Assembly (NCBI RefSeq): GCF_023156535.1
Contig: NZ_JALNMH010000009.1
Location: 62,001-126,000, forward strand
Direction: 5' to 3'
DNA from: Pseudomarimonas salicorniae
GTDB taxonomy: Bacteria > Pseudomonadota > Gammaproteobacteria > Xanthomonadales > Xanthomonadaceae
Length of the DNA: 64,000 bases
The notes beneath the pieces were generated by a model. The model was not told where the DNA came from. It was given only the letters and a program-made list of their open reading frames with translations, and ran no database searches. Below, in pieces: positions 8,755 to 16,900 of this stretch. Numbering within the stretch: the first letter of the stretch is position 1; every line of letters starts with the position of its first letter. The position numbers and the translations under genes are program-made.

Positions 8755-11700
8755 TCAGGCGGCTCGCGGCAGCGGTGTGCCGGCTTCGGAGGAGGTGGAT
8801 TCGGAGCGCGTTGCGCGCAGACGCAACAGGGCCGGCATCAGGACCAGGGTGAAGACCAGGCTCAGCGCCACGCCGCCCACCACCACGGCAGCCAGCCCGC
8901 GGTAGATCACCGCGCCGGGGCCGGGGTTGATGGCCATCGGCAGGGCGCCGAAAACGCCGGTCAGGGCAGCGATCAGGATCGGACGAATGCGCTGGTTCAG
9001 CGCCTGCTCCACCGCGGCATCGATCCCAAGCCCCTCGTCCTGACCGGCGCGGGTCTGGGCGACCAGCAGGATGGCGTTGTTGATCACCATGCCGAGCAGC
9101 ATGATGAAGCCGATCATCGACAGCAGGTCCAGCGGCTGGAATGCGACGGCGCCAAGCACACGCATGCCGATTACCCCGCCCAGCAGGGCCATCGGCAGCG
9201 CCATCATCACCGTCGCGCTGTCGCGCAGCGAGCGGAACATGGCCGCCATCAGCAGGAACAGCACGAGCAGGGCGAGGGCAAAGTTGCCGCCCATGGTGGC
9301 GACGATGCCATTGAGACGATCGGCGCTGCCCGATACGCGAACCGTGCCGCCGGGCAGCTGCTCGCGAATCGCGGGAACCACCTGTTCATTCACCCGGGCC
9401 AGCGCCTCCTCCAGCGACAGCTCGGCAGGCGGGTCGACGGTCAGGGTCACGGTGCGCCGGCGGTCCACCCGGCGCAGGGTCGAAGGGCTCATCGTGGTGT
9501 CGATGCTGGCCAGCTCGGACAGCGGCAGCACGCCGCCCTGCGGGGTCACCAGCGGAGCCTGGGCCAGTCGCTCCGGGCTGTCGAAGCCGACCCCGCGGAG
9601 GATGATCGGCAGGCGCTCGTCGCCGTCGAAGTGCTCGCCTAACCAGACGCCGTCGCCCAGTGCGCGGATCGCCGTTCCCAGCTCGCTGCGGGTCCAGCCG
9701 CTTTCGGCCAGGCGGCGGTCGTCCGGATGCACGCGCAGCTCGGGCGAGTGGGCATCCGGGTTCGGAAAGCTCTGCACGTTGGCGCCGGGAAACTGCTGGT
9801 TGAGCAGCTCGCGGCCCGCCAGCGAGACATTCTTGAGCAGCTCCGGATCACCGTGACCGAGGTGCACCTGGATGGCCCGCGCCGAGCCGCCGAAGCCGCC
9901 GAACAGGTTGCCCTCGAAGGCGAACGCCCGGGTGTCGGGGAAGCCCTGCACCACTTCGTCGCGGACGATCCGTTCGAGCTCGCCGATCTGCGATTCGTCC
10001 ACCACCCGCGCGCCGAGGGTGCCGCCGCCCGGCCAGAGCAGCACGTACCAGTTGAGCAGCTGCGGCGCCTTCTCGCCGTCCATGTAGGGCTTCATCCGCT
10101 CGAGCAGGGCCGGAACAATCTCGCGGTCGACCGAGGTCGGGCTCATTCCCGGCGGGAAGTCGAAGAAGGCGTCGATCGCGGCGCGCTTGACCGGCGGCAG
10201 GTAGTCGAGTGGCGGCATCCACCACACCGAGAGCGCGATCGGCAGCACCACCAGGCCGGCCAGCCAGCCGATCTGGCGCGGGCGGGTCGAGGTGCTGCGC
10301 ATCAGCCAGGCGGTAAGGCGCGGATAGCCGCCGCTGTCGCGCCCGGCCAGCCTGCGCGCCCGCAGCCAGCGCCGGGCGCCGGCCGGCAGCACCGACAGCG
10401 CCACCACCAGCGACACCGCCACCGCGATCGACACGGTCAGCGCGAGGTCGCCGAACAGCTGGCCCTCGATGTCACCCATCATGATCACCGGGAGGAACAC
10501 GGCCACCGTCGTCAGGGTCGAGGCCCACAGCGCGGAGGACACCTGCCGCGTGCCGCTGGCCGCCGCTTCCTCGGGCAGCTTGCCCTCCTCGCGCAGGCGG
10601 ACGATGTTCTCGGCCACCACGACAGCGGCGTCCATCACCATGCCGACGGCAAAGGCGAGACCGGCCAGCGAGATTACATTGAGCGAGCGCCCGGTCAGCT
10701 CTAGAACGATGAAGGTCGCCAGCAGGGAGATCGGGATGGCTGTGGCGATCAGCAAGGTGGCGCGCAGATCGCGCAGGAACCACCACAGGCAGCCGACTGC
10801 CAGCAGCACGCCGGCAAGCAGGTTGCCGGACAAGAGGCCGATCGCACGATTGATGAACAGCGAGGAATCAAAGCTCTGCGCGATGCCGAGGCCATGCTGC
10901 TTCAGCTCGCCCTCGCGCAGCTCGGCCACCACCTGTTTGACCTCATTGAGCGTCGCCAGCACGTTGGCGCCGGATTCGCGGTCGACGCGCAGGGCGATGG
11001 CCGGGTTGCCATTTTGGTAGGCGAAGAAGAAGCGCTCGGGATGACGGCGCTCGATGCGCGCCACGTCCCCGAGGTAGATCGGCTGTCCATCGCGCCAGGC
11101 AAGGATCATCCGGGCCATTTCGTCGGGGTCGAAACGCCCTTCGAAGCGCAGCGTGTACTGGCGCCGACCAGCTGCGATGAAGCCTCCCGACACGTCGTTC
11201 GCCCGGTTGGCCTGCTGGGCGATCTGCGGCAGGGTGATGCCCAGCGCCGCGGCGCGCTCGAGGTCGACATCGATGGCCAGCTCGTCAGGTGGCCCGGCGT
11301 TGACCTGCACCCCGGCGACGCCCGGCACGGCCTCGATCCGCGGCACCACACGCTGCTCGACGAAGCGGCGGAAGTCGAGCATCTCGCCCTCGGTGCCCGG
11401 CAGCTTCTGGACGAAGAACCAGGACAGCGCCTGATTGGCCTCGTCCGAGGACAGCTGCACGATCGGCGGGTCGGCGTCCGCGGGCAGCGGCGGCAGCCGG
11501 TTGAGGCGGCCGATCACCTCGACCATCATCGACTGCATGTCGGTGCCGACGCCGAAGGTCAGGGTGATGTTGGCGTTGCCGGGGAAGGCATTGCCGTCCA
11601 TCTGCGCCAGGCCCGGCAGGCCCTGCAACACCTCCTCCATGGGGTCGAGCAGCTCCGATTCGATCTCGGCCGGCGAGGCGCTGCGCCAGTTGGCCTGCAC

Positions 11701-11844
11701 GTTCATCTGCGGCCGGTCGATGTCCGGGAACAGCTGCAGCGGCATGCGCGCGGCGGCAAGAAATCCGAACAGGGTGACCAGGGCAACCACCGCGGCGACC
11801 GCGGCCGGATTCTTGAGCGAGGCTTCGATCAGGCGCATGGCCAT
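8755..11844 (-). CDS. RND family efflux permease (AcrB/HAE-like)
   Basis: This is a proton-driven RND transporter of about 1030 residues, with twelve expected membrane helices and two large periplasmic loops. The N-terminus LFPDIDRPQMNVQANWRSAS and the internal GMVMDAAVVVAENIVRLREE segment in helix 4 are family signatures. In the latter the AcrB Asp-Asp pair reads Asp-Ala, so only the first Asp is kept. The second half shows the matching MLLGMVINNAILLV motif. The start is uncertain: ATG codons lie at 11856, 11844 and 11838, and none has a strong ribosome site; 11844 is used because it opens the conserved MAMRLIEASLKNP segment. A 134-base gap separates it from the halogenase gene upstream, so it may or may not belong to that operon. 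Confidence 0.92.
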   Translation of the reverse strand: MAMRLIEASLKNPAAVAAVVALVTLFGFLAAARMPLQLFPDIDRPQMNVQANWRSASPAEIESELLDPMEEVLQGLPGLAQMDGNAFPGNANITLTFGVGTDMQSMMVEVIGRLNRLPPLPADADPPIVQLSSDEANQALSWFFVQKLPGTEGEMLDFRRFVEQRVVPRIEAVPGVAGVQVNAGPPDELAIDVDLERAAALGITLPQIAQQANRANDVSGGFIAAGRRQYTLRFEGRFDPDEMARMILAWRDGQPIYLGDVARIERRHPERFFFAYQNGNPAIALRVDRESGANVLATLNEVKQVVAELREGELKQHGLGIAQSFDSSLFINRAIGLLSGNLLAGVLLAVGCLWWFLRDLRATLLIATAIPISLLATFIVLELTGRSLNVISLAGLAFAVGMVMDAAVVVAENIVRLREEGKLPEEAAASGTRQVSSALWASTLTTVAVFLPVIMMGDIEGQLFGDLALTVSIAVAVSLVVALSVLPAGARRWLRARRLAGRDSGGYPRLTAWLMRSTSTRPRQIGWLAGLVVLPIALSVWWMPPLDYLPPVKRAAIDAFFDFPPGMSPTSVDREIVPALLERMKPYMDGEKAPQLLNWYVLLWPGGGTLGARVVDESQIGELERIVRDEVVQGFPDTRAFAFEGNLFGGFGGSARAIQVHLGHGDPELLKNVSLAGRELLNQQFPGANVQSFPNPDAHSPELRVHPDDRRLAESGWTRSELGTAIRALGDGVWLGEHFDGDERLPIILRGVGFDSPERLAQAPLVTPQGGVLPLSELASIDTTMSPSTLRRVDRRRTVTLTVDPPAELSLEEALARVNEQVVPAIREQLPGGTVRVSGSADRLNGIVATMGGNFALALLVLFLLMAAMFRSLRDSATVMMALPMALLGGVIGMRVLGAVAFQPLDLLSMIGFIMLLGMVINNAILLVAQTRAGQDEGLGIDAAVEQALNQRIRPILIAALTGVFGALPMAINPGPGAVIYRGLAAVVVGGVALSLVFTLVLMPALLRLRATRSESTSSEAGTPLPRAA

Positions 11845-12002
11845 GACACCGGGCATGAAGGCGAGCACAGCCTGCGCCCGCCCCTCTCGCGCTACCCGGG
11901 AAACAAGTCATGCCCGGCGGCCAAGCGAGCGGCGGCGGCGACCGGCCGAGCGCATCCCGCGCCCGGGTGTGCCGCCAGGTACGGCCCGAACCGGTTGCGC
12001 GC

Positions 12003-13499
12003 TCAGTCCGCCGCCGGGCAGTAGGTCTCGAGGTAGCGCTGATGCACGGGCAGCTGGCGCAGGCCGCGCTCGACCCCTCCGCGGATCGATTCGAGGAAAC
12101 CGCGCAGCTCGGGGTCGGGCATCAGTCCGGTCACCGGATGCCAGCTCTTCGGTTCCAGCCCCTGCCCCAGCATCACCTGGATCCAGGAGTTCTCGGCGAA
12201 CAGCTCATTCGGCACCCGGAACACCTTGGCGGTCTCCCTGAACAGGTCGATCCGGTGCTGCAGCGAGTCGGGGATGGACATCTCCGCGGCCGCCCGCCAG
12301 AACGCCGTGTCCCGGCGGTGGGTGACGTGGTAGTGGAGGATGATGAAGTCGCGGATGTGGGTGATCTCGGCCTCCGCCTGCCGGTTGTACTCGTCGATCT
12401 CGGCCTGCTCGAGCACCGCAGGAAAACACTGCAGCAGGCGGATGATGCCGCGCTGGATCAGGTGGATGTTCGTCGACTCTAGCGGTTCGAGGAAGCCGCT
12501 TGCCAGGCCCAGCGCAACACAGTTCTTCTCCCATACCTTGTGCCGCTGTCCGGGCCGGAAGCGCAGCAGGCGTGGCTCGATCAGCGGCTCGCCCTCGATG
12601 CTTCCCATCAGGGTGGCGCGAGCACTGTCATTGTCGATGAAACGACTGGAGAAGACGATGCCGTTCCCGGCCCGCCGCTGCAGTGGAATACGCCACTGCC
12701 AGCCCGCCTCGCCGGCGATCGACCGGGTGTACGGGATGGGCGGCTTGACCGACGCGGTCTGCACGGCGAACGCGCTGTCGCAGAACAGCCAGTGCGACCA
12801 GTCCTCGAATCCGACCCCGAGCGCCTGTCCGATCAGTAGTGCGCGAAAGCCGGTGCAGTCGATGAACAGGTCCCCCTCGATGCGGCGGCCATCCTCGAGC
12901 TCCAGCGCCTCGATGAACCCGTCGTCCTCGCGGGTGCATACCTGGCGGATCTTTCCCTCGATGCGTACCGCGCCATGCTGCTCGCTCATCTGCCGCAGGA
13001 AGCGGGCGTAGCGGCCGGCGTCGAGGTGGAAGGCATAGTTGATCCCGCCGTTGGGCAGGTGGGCAAAACGGTTCTCCTGGGCGGCGCGCAGCTCGAAGCA
13101 GTAGTCGCCATAGTCGCGGGCCAGGCCGCGCCTGCGTCCTTCCAACCAGAAGTGCTGGAAGCCGGCGGTCCAGTGGTCCTTGCCGGTGGTGCCGAAGGAG
13201 TGGATGTAGTGCTGGTCCCGGTCGCGCCAGTTCTCGAAGGCGATGCCCAGCTTGATCGTCGCCTGGGTCGCGGCCATGAAGGCCTGCTCGTTGATCTCGA
13301 GCAGTCGGTGAAAGGTGACCAGGGTCGGGATCGTGGCCTCCCCCACCCCGACCGTTCCGATCTCCTCGGACTCGACCAGGGTGATCTGGAGAACCCGGCC
13401 AAGGGTCTTCGACAGGGCCGCGGCGGCCATCCAGCCGGCGGTGCCGCCGCCAGCGATGACCACCCTGCGGATCGGCCGCGCCTCCTTCTTCTCATCCAT
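12003..13499 (-). CDS. Flavin-dependent tryptophan halogenase family protein (halogenase 1)
   Basis: FADH2-dependent halogenases make hypohalous acid and pass it to an aromatic substrate. This 498-residue protein carries the FAD-binding GGGTAGWMAA (18-27), GVGEATIP (51-58), the catalytic Lys equivalent to K79 of RebH (K83 in ATIKLGIAFENW), the complete WxWxIP signature (W267-P272) and the FLEPLES segment with the catalytic Glu and adjacent Ser (E341, S342). All key residues are therefore present. It is the last gene of the TonB receptor/halogenase/SapC/JmjC operon, 36 bases after the JmjC gene. Relatives from Xanthomonas act on small indoles and favour bromide, but the natural substrate here is unknown. 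Confidence 0.92.
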   Translation of the reverse strand: MDEKKEARPIRRVVIAGGGTAGWMAAAALSKTLGRVLQITLVESEEIGTVGVGEATIPTLVTFHRLLEINEQAFMAATQATIKLGIAFENWRDRDQHYIHSFGTTGKDHWTAGFQHFWLEGRRRGLARDYGDYCFELRAAQENRFAHLPNGGINYAFHLDAGRYARFLRQMSEQHGAVRIEGKIRQVCTREDDGFIEALELEDGRRIEGDLFIDCTGFRALLIGQALGVGFEDWSHWLFCDSAFAVQTASVKPPIPYTRSIAGEAGWQWRIPLQRRAGNGIVFSSRFIDNDSARATLMGSIEGEPLIEPRLLRFRPGQRHKVWEKNCVALGLASGFLEPLESTNIHLIQRGIIRLLQCFPAVLEQAEIDEYNRQAEAEITHIRDFIILHYHVTHRRDTAFWRAAAEMSIPDSLQHRIDLFRETAKVFRVPNELFAENSWIQVMLGQGLEPKSWHPVTGLMPDPELRGFLESIRGGVERGLRQLPVHQRYLETYCPAAD

Positions 13500-13535
13500 C
13501 TGCGTACATCCTTTCCTGTGCGCGGCAGCAGGCGC

Positions 13536-14540
13536 TCATCGTCCCAGCCTCTGGCGGAGCTTCTCGCGGATCTCCCCGACGCGGCCGGCATCGAGCTCGC
13601 CCAGCAGCCGCCTTGCATGCGCCGGAATATGCGCGGCGGCCGCCCCATCGTCGGCGAAGACGTAGTGCTGAAAAAGCGCTTCCCAGGCCTGGCGCTGCCG
13701 GGCTGGCAGGCCACGAAGGCTGATCAGAGCGTGCATCAGGGCGTTCATCGGCGGCTCGCGCCAGGCCGGCTCGGCGCGCCACCAGAAATTGACCAGCACG
13801 TTGAACGTGTCCAGTCCTTCGACGTGATGCCACCAGAGGCTGGGTATGAACAGCGCATCGCCCGGGTCGAGTTCGACTACCCGGGCAGCCTCGAGGGCGT
13901 CGGCGAAGCGCGGAAAGCGCTCGAAGTCGGGCGCCGCGAAATCAACCAGGCTGATCGCCTGCCCTGCCGGCGTGAAATCAAGCGGGCCGATATACAGGTT
14001 GCCGATCTGATCCGGCGGAAACAGGGTGAAGCGGCGCCGTCCCGCGGCCACGCAGGCGAGGTTGTCCGGCGCATCGTGGTGGGCGGCGATGCGGCTGCGG
14101 TTGCCCAGCCAGATGCTGCCCAGCGTATCGGGCGGCAACCCGTCCAGCGGATTGTCCTCGAGCAGGCCAGGGAAGTAGGTCTGCAGCGTGGTCGATCCGA
14201 CATAGATGCCCGGCGCCGCCGGCGCCGCGGCCGTGCGCCGCAGGGTGTCGAGCACAGCGGCGAAGGCCACGCGCTCCGGGCGGAAGTTGAATCCGCTGAG
14301 ATCCTGGTTGTAGAAGAACCGGCCGCCTTGCTCCGGCGGCGCCACCCAGGCCTGCAGCGGCAGGCCGGCATCGAACCCGGCGAGGTAGTCCATCGCCGCG
14401 TCGCCGGAAGCCTGGGCGTGCTGGACCATCGGCCAATCGGCCACCAGTCCGCGCAGCACGCGCGGCTCGCCCAGATCGGCCAGGGCATCGCCCAGCCTGG
14501 CCGGTGGCGGGCCCGCGAGCTCGGCCACTTCACCAGTCAT
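13536..14540 (-). CDS. Cupin-like JmjC domain protein
   Basis: This 334-residue protein has a cupin_8/JmjC fold, the fold of 2-oxoglutarate/Fe(II) hydroxylases. The metal site is visible as HHD (H154, D156) and a distal WWHHVEG (His 238 or 239), with NRSRIAAHHDAPDNLACV and RRRFTLFPPDQIGNLYIGPLD typical of the family. It would act in the cytoplasm, as there is no signal peptide. The ATG at 14540 overlaps the SapC stop by 11 bases, so the two are coupled; longer in-frame extensions run into SapC. Proteins of this group recur beside SapC and tryptophan halogenases in TonB receptor operons, where their substrate is unknown. Protein or peptide hydroxylation is the family-based guess. Confidence 0.86.
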   Translation of the reverse strand: MTGEVAELAGPPPARLGDALADLGEPRVLRGLVADWPMVQHAQASGDAAMDYLAGFDAGLPLQAWVAPPEQGGRFFYNQDLSGFNFRPERVAFAAVLDTLRRTAAAPAAPGIYVGSTTLQTYFPGLLEDNPLDGLPPDTLGSIWLGNRSRIAAHHDAPDNLACVAAGRRRFTLFPPDQIGNLYIGPLDFTPAGQAISLVDFAAPDFERFPRFADALEAARVVELDPGDALFIPSLWWHHVEGLDTFNVLVNFWWRAEPAWREPPMNALMHALISLRGLPARQRQAWEALFQHYVFADDGAAAAHIPAHARRLLGELDAGRVGEIREKLRQRLGR

Positions 14541-15237
14541 GGCGAATCGTGCGCTGGGCCCTTTCCACCAGCGCCCGGAACTGGGAGAGCGAGGCGATGG
14601 CCATGTAGATGGCCGCCAGATGGCCGGCCTGATGCAGGCCGTGCAGGGCCTCGGCATCCAGCGCCGCCAGCTTCTCCTCGTTAATCGTGTAGAACCCGGC
14701 CAGGCGCGCCTGGCCACCGTCGGGCTGCGCCACATCGAGGACAAAGGACTCAAGCAAGCCGTGCCTGTCCAGGGCAGCGACGAACGGCACCACGGAGCTC
14801 ATGCCTTCGTGCAGTTGGCCAAGCAGTTCATTCATGCGTTCCAGGAAGGGCGTGGTGCCGCCGTGCTCGTTGAAAAGCGGCTCTCCGGCGCTGCGCGATA
14901 CGCGGGGGCTGTCCAGGTCTATATGCATCGCCGGCCCGCTCTCGCCGCGTCCGATCAGGAACGGCTGACGCTCCACGGCCATCGGCACGTAGTGGGCATC
15001 CCAGTGCGTCCCCTGCAGGAAAAGGTTCTCTCCATCCTTCAGTCCGAACAGGGCGATGGGCTGGAAGCCCTGATCCGGAAGCTTCTGGAAAACGATCGGA
15101 TAGTGCGCCTGCACGCTGCGGAACTCGGCCGGGAAGGTCAGCGCCGACATCATCGCGTCTCCGTAGGCAGCGCCCCGGGTAGTGATCACGCGCAGGTCGC
15201 GGTGGGCGGTCGGGTTCAGGGGCAGGTGCTGGGCCAT
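14530..15237 (-). CDS. SapC family protein
   Basis: This 235-residue soluble protein belongs to the SapC family, named from a Campylobacter surface-layer locus but without a proven biochemical role. Visible family features are HRDLRV near the N-terminus, YPIVFQK, PIALFGLKDGENLFL, the Y(V)PMAVERQPFLIG segment and the closing SLSQFRALVERA helix. There is no signal peptide, membrane segment or catalytic motif. The ATG at 15237 follows AAGGA at a good distance. It lies 10 bases after halogenase 2 and overlaps the JmjC gene, so all are one transcript. Strict linkage of SapC with halogenase and TonB receptor genes suggests it acts on the same unknown substrate. Confidence 0.88.
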   Translation of the reverse strand: MAQHLPLNPTAHRDLRVITTRGAAYGDAMMSALTFPAEFRSVQAHYPIVFQKLPDQGFQPIALFGLKDGENLFLQGTHWDAHYVPMAVERQPFLIGRGESGPAMHIDLDSPRVSRSAGEPLFNEHGGTTPFLERMNELLGQLHEGMSSVVPFVAALDRHGLLESFVLDVAQPDGGQARLAGFYTINEEKLAALDAEALHGLHQAGHLAAIYMAIASLSQFRALVERAQRTIRHDW

Positions 15238-15247
15238 CTCGGGTCCT

Positions 15248-16789
15248 TCAGTGACGGGGCAGGCCGCGCTCGGCAATGTCGTTGAGCAGGGCACGATGGG
15301 CAGGCAGGCCGCCGAGCCATCGCCGGCGCAGGGCGGCGGTTTCCGTAAAGCAGTGCTCGGCCTGCGCCACCCCGGGGCGTCCGGGCCGCGCATCGGGACG
15401 CAGGCCCATTCCGTACAGCACGTACTGGTAGCTGGCCGAGGGGAACATCTCATCGATGCGCGGGAAGTCATAGCGTGAAGGAGGCTGACGGCGCCAGTGC
15501 GGCACCTGCTCACGCAGGGCATCGGTCCACGTCTGCCGGTCCCGATGACGGCGCCAGTAGTCGCTGTCCTCCCGCCGGGACATCGCGTAGTGCAGCTTGA
15601 GGAAATCGATGACCCGCTGCCAGCGATAGCGGAACGATTCGTTGAATCGCCGCGCGAGCAGCGCCAGATCATCGCGGTCCGAGGGGAACTGCTCAGCCAG
15701 CATGGCGGCGGCCATCTCGACCATGACCAGGGACGAAGCCTCCAGCGGTTCTACGAAGCCGCCCGCCAGCCCCACCGCCACGCAGTTGTGGACGAAAGCC
15801 TCGCGACGATAGCCCGGCTCCAGCCGGATCAGACGCGGGGGCGACTGCAGCGAATCCGCCGGCGCACCAGTGCGCCGGGCATAATCAACCAGCCGCGCCG
15901 CTGCGGCATCCTCCGAACAGTCCTGGCTGCTGTAGACGTGACCGAGGCCGCGCCGGGTCGGCAACCCGATGTCCCAGATCCAGCCTTCGGACTGGGCGGT
16001 TGCCGTGGTCTGGCAGGCGACCGGGCTGTCGGGCCGCGCATAGGGCACCTGCAGGGCCAGCGCACGGTCATTGAACAGCCAGGGCGTGCAGTCGATCCGG
16101 GGCACGTTGAAATGCTGGCCGATCAGCAGGCTGCGCAGCCCGGTGCAGTCGACGAACAGATCGGCCGCAAGCGCGCCGCTCGCGCGGGTCTGCAGCGCGG
16201 CGATGCGGCCGTCCTCGGCCGAATCGACAGCCAGTACGTGATCGACGATGTGCCTGACGCCCAAGCGCTCCACGCAGTGGCGGCGCAGGAAGATGCCGAG
16301 TTTGACCGCGTCCAGGTGGTAGCCGTAGTTGGCGACGGCGGCGAACTCGGGCGTGGCCAGCTGCTTCGGGCCGAGGCCCGCCTCGCAGACCGCCGGCTGG
16401 GCGCTCACCAGGTGGGCGAACGCGGCGCCCTCCTGCCGCAGCCAGCCGTTGACGAGGTCGACTTCGCCGTGGCCGTGGGGCAGCGAGAATGGATGGTAGT
16501 AGCCGAGGGTGTCCGAAGCCTCGGTCCAGCCGATGAACTTCGAGCCCTGCTTGAATGCGGCATCACACTCGCGGACGAGATCGGCTTCCGAGACGCCGAT
16601 CCGGCGCAGGGTGTCGCGCATGCTGGGCCAGGTGCCCTCGCCCACACCGATCGCAGGCTGGTCGGGTGACTCGACCAGGCTGACCTCGATCCCACCCTCG
16701 CCGCCCAACTGACTGGCGAGGACGCCTGCCGTCAGCCAGCCGGCCGAGCCGCCGCCGACCACCAGCACACGACGAAAGCCCGGCCTCAC
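15248..16789 (-). CDS. Flavin-dependent halogenase family protein (halogenase 2, variant motifs)
   Basis: This is a 513-residue second member of the tryptophan halogenase family, clearly a different subgroup from halogenase 1. It has GGGSAGWLTAG (12-22) for FAD, GVGEGTWPS, a conserved catalytic Lys position (K80 in DAAFKQGSKFIGW) and FVEPLEASS with Glu 350. Two family positions differ: WxWxIP reads WIWDIG (270-275) and the Ser after the catalytic Glu is Ala 351. It may therefore keep FAD chemistry but differ in halide handling or substrate. It follows the TonB receptor gene by 111 bases that contain a strong hairpin, and precedes SapC by 10 bases. Confidence 0.9.
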   Translation of the reverse strand: MRPGFRRVLVVGGGSAGWLTAGVLASQLGGEGGIEVSLVESPDQPAIGVGEGTWPSMRDTLRRIGVSEADLVRECDAAFKQGSKFIGWTEASDTLGYYHPFSLPHGHGEVDLVNGWLRQEGAAFAHLVSAQPAVCEAGLGPKQLATPEFAAVANYGYHLDAVKLGIFLRRHCVERLGVRHIVDHVLAVDSAEDGRIAALQTRASGALAADLFVDCTGLRSLLIGQHFNVPRIDCTPWLFNDRALALQVPYARPDSPVACQTTATAQSEGWIWDIGLPTRRGLGHVYSSQDCSEDAAAARLVDYARRTGAPADSLQSPPRLIRLEPGYRREAFVHNCVAVGLAGGFVEPLEASSLVMVEMAAAMLAEQFPSDRDDLALLARRFNESFRYRWQRVIDFLKLHYAMSRREDSDYWRRHRDRQTWTDALREQVPHWRRQPPSRYDFPRIDEMFPSASYQYVLYGMGLRPDARPGRPGVAQAEHCFTETAALRRRWLGGLPAHRALLNDIAERGLPRH

Positions 16790-16836
16790 GACCGGGCTTC
16801 CATTGCGTTGGCCAGGACTGGCCTCTTCTCCACCGT

Positions 16837-16862
16837 CATCATCCCCGTCCCTGGGGATGATG
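16837..16862 (-). terminator. Strong hairpin between TonB receptor and halogenase 2
   Basis: CATCATCCCC (16837-16846) and GGGGATGATG (16853-16862) form a perfect 10-bp stem with a 6-base loop, just downstream of the TonB receptor stop on the minus strand. No U-tract follows, so it is more likely a partial terminator or 3'-end stabiliser that lets less RNA continue into the halogenase genes. Confidence 0.6.
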
Positions 16863-16900
16863 CAGCCTCATGACGAGAAAGGAGCGCCGGGATCATGCCC

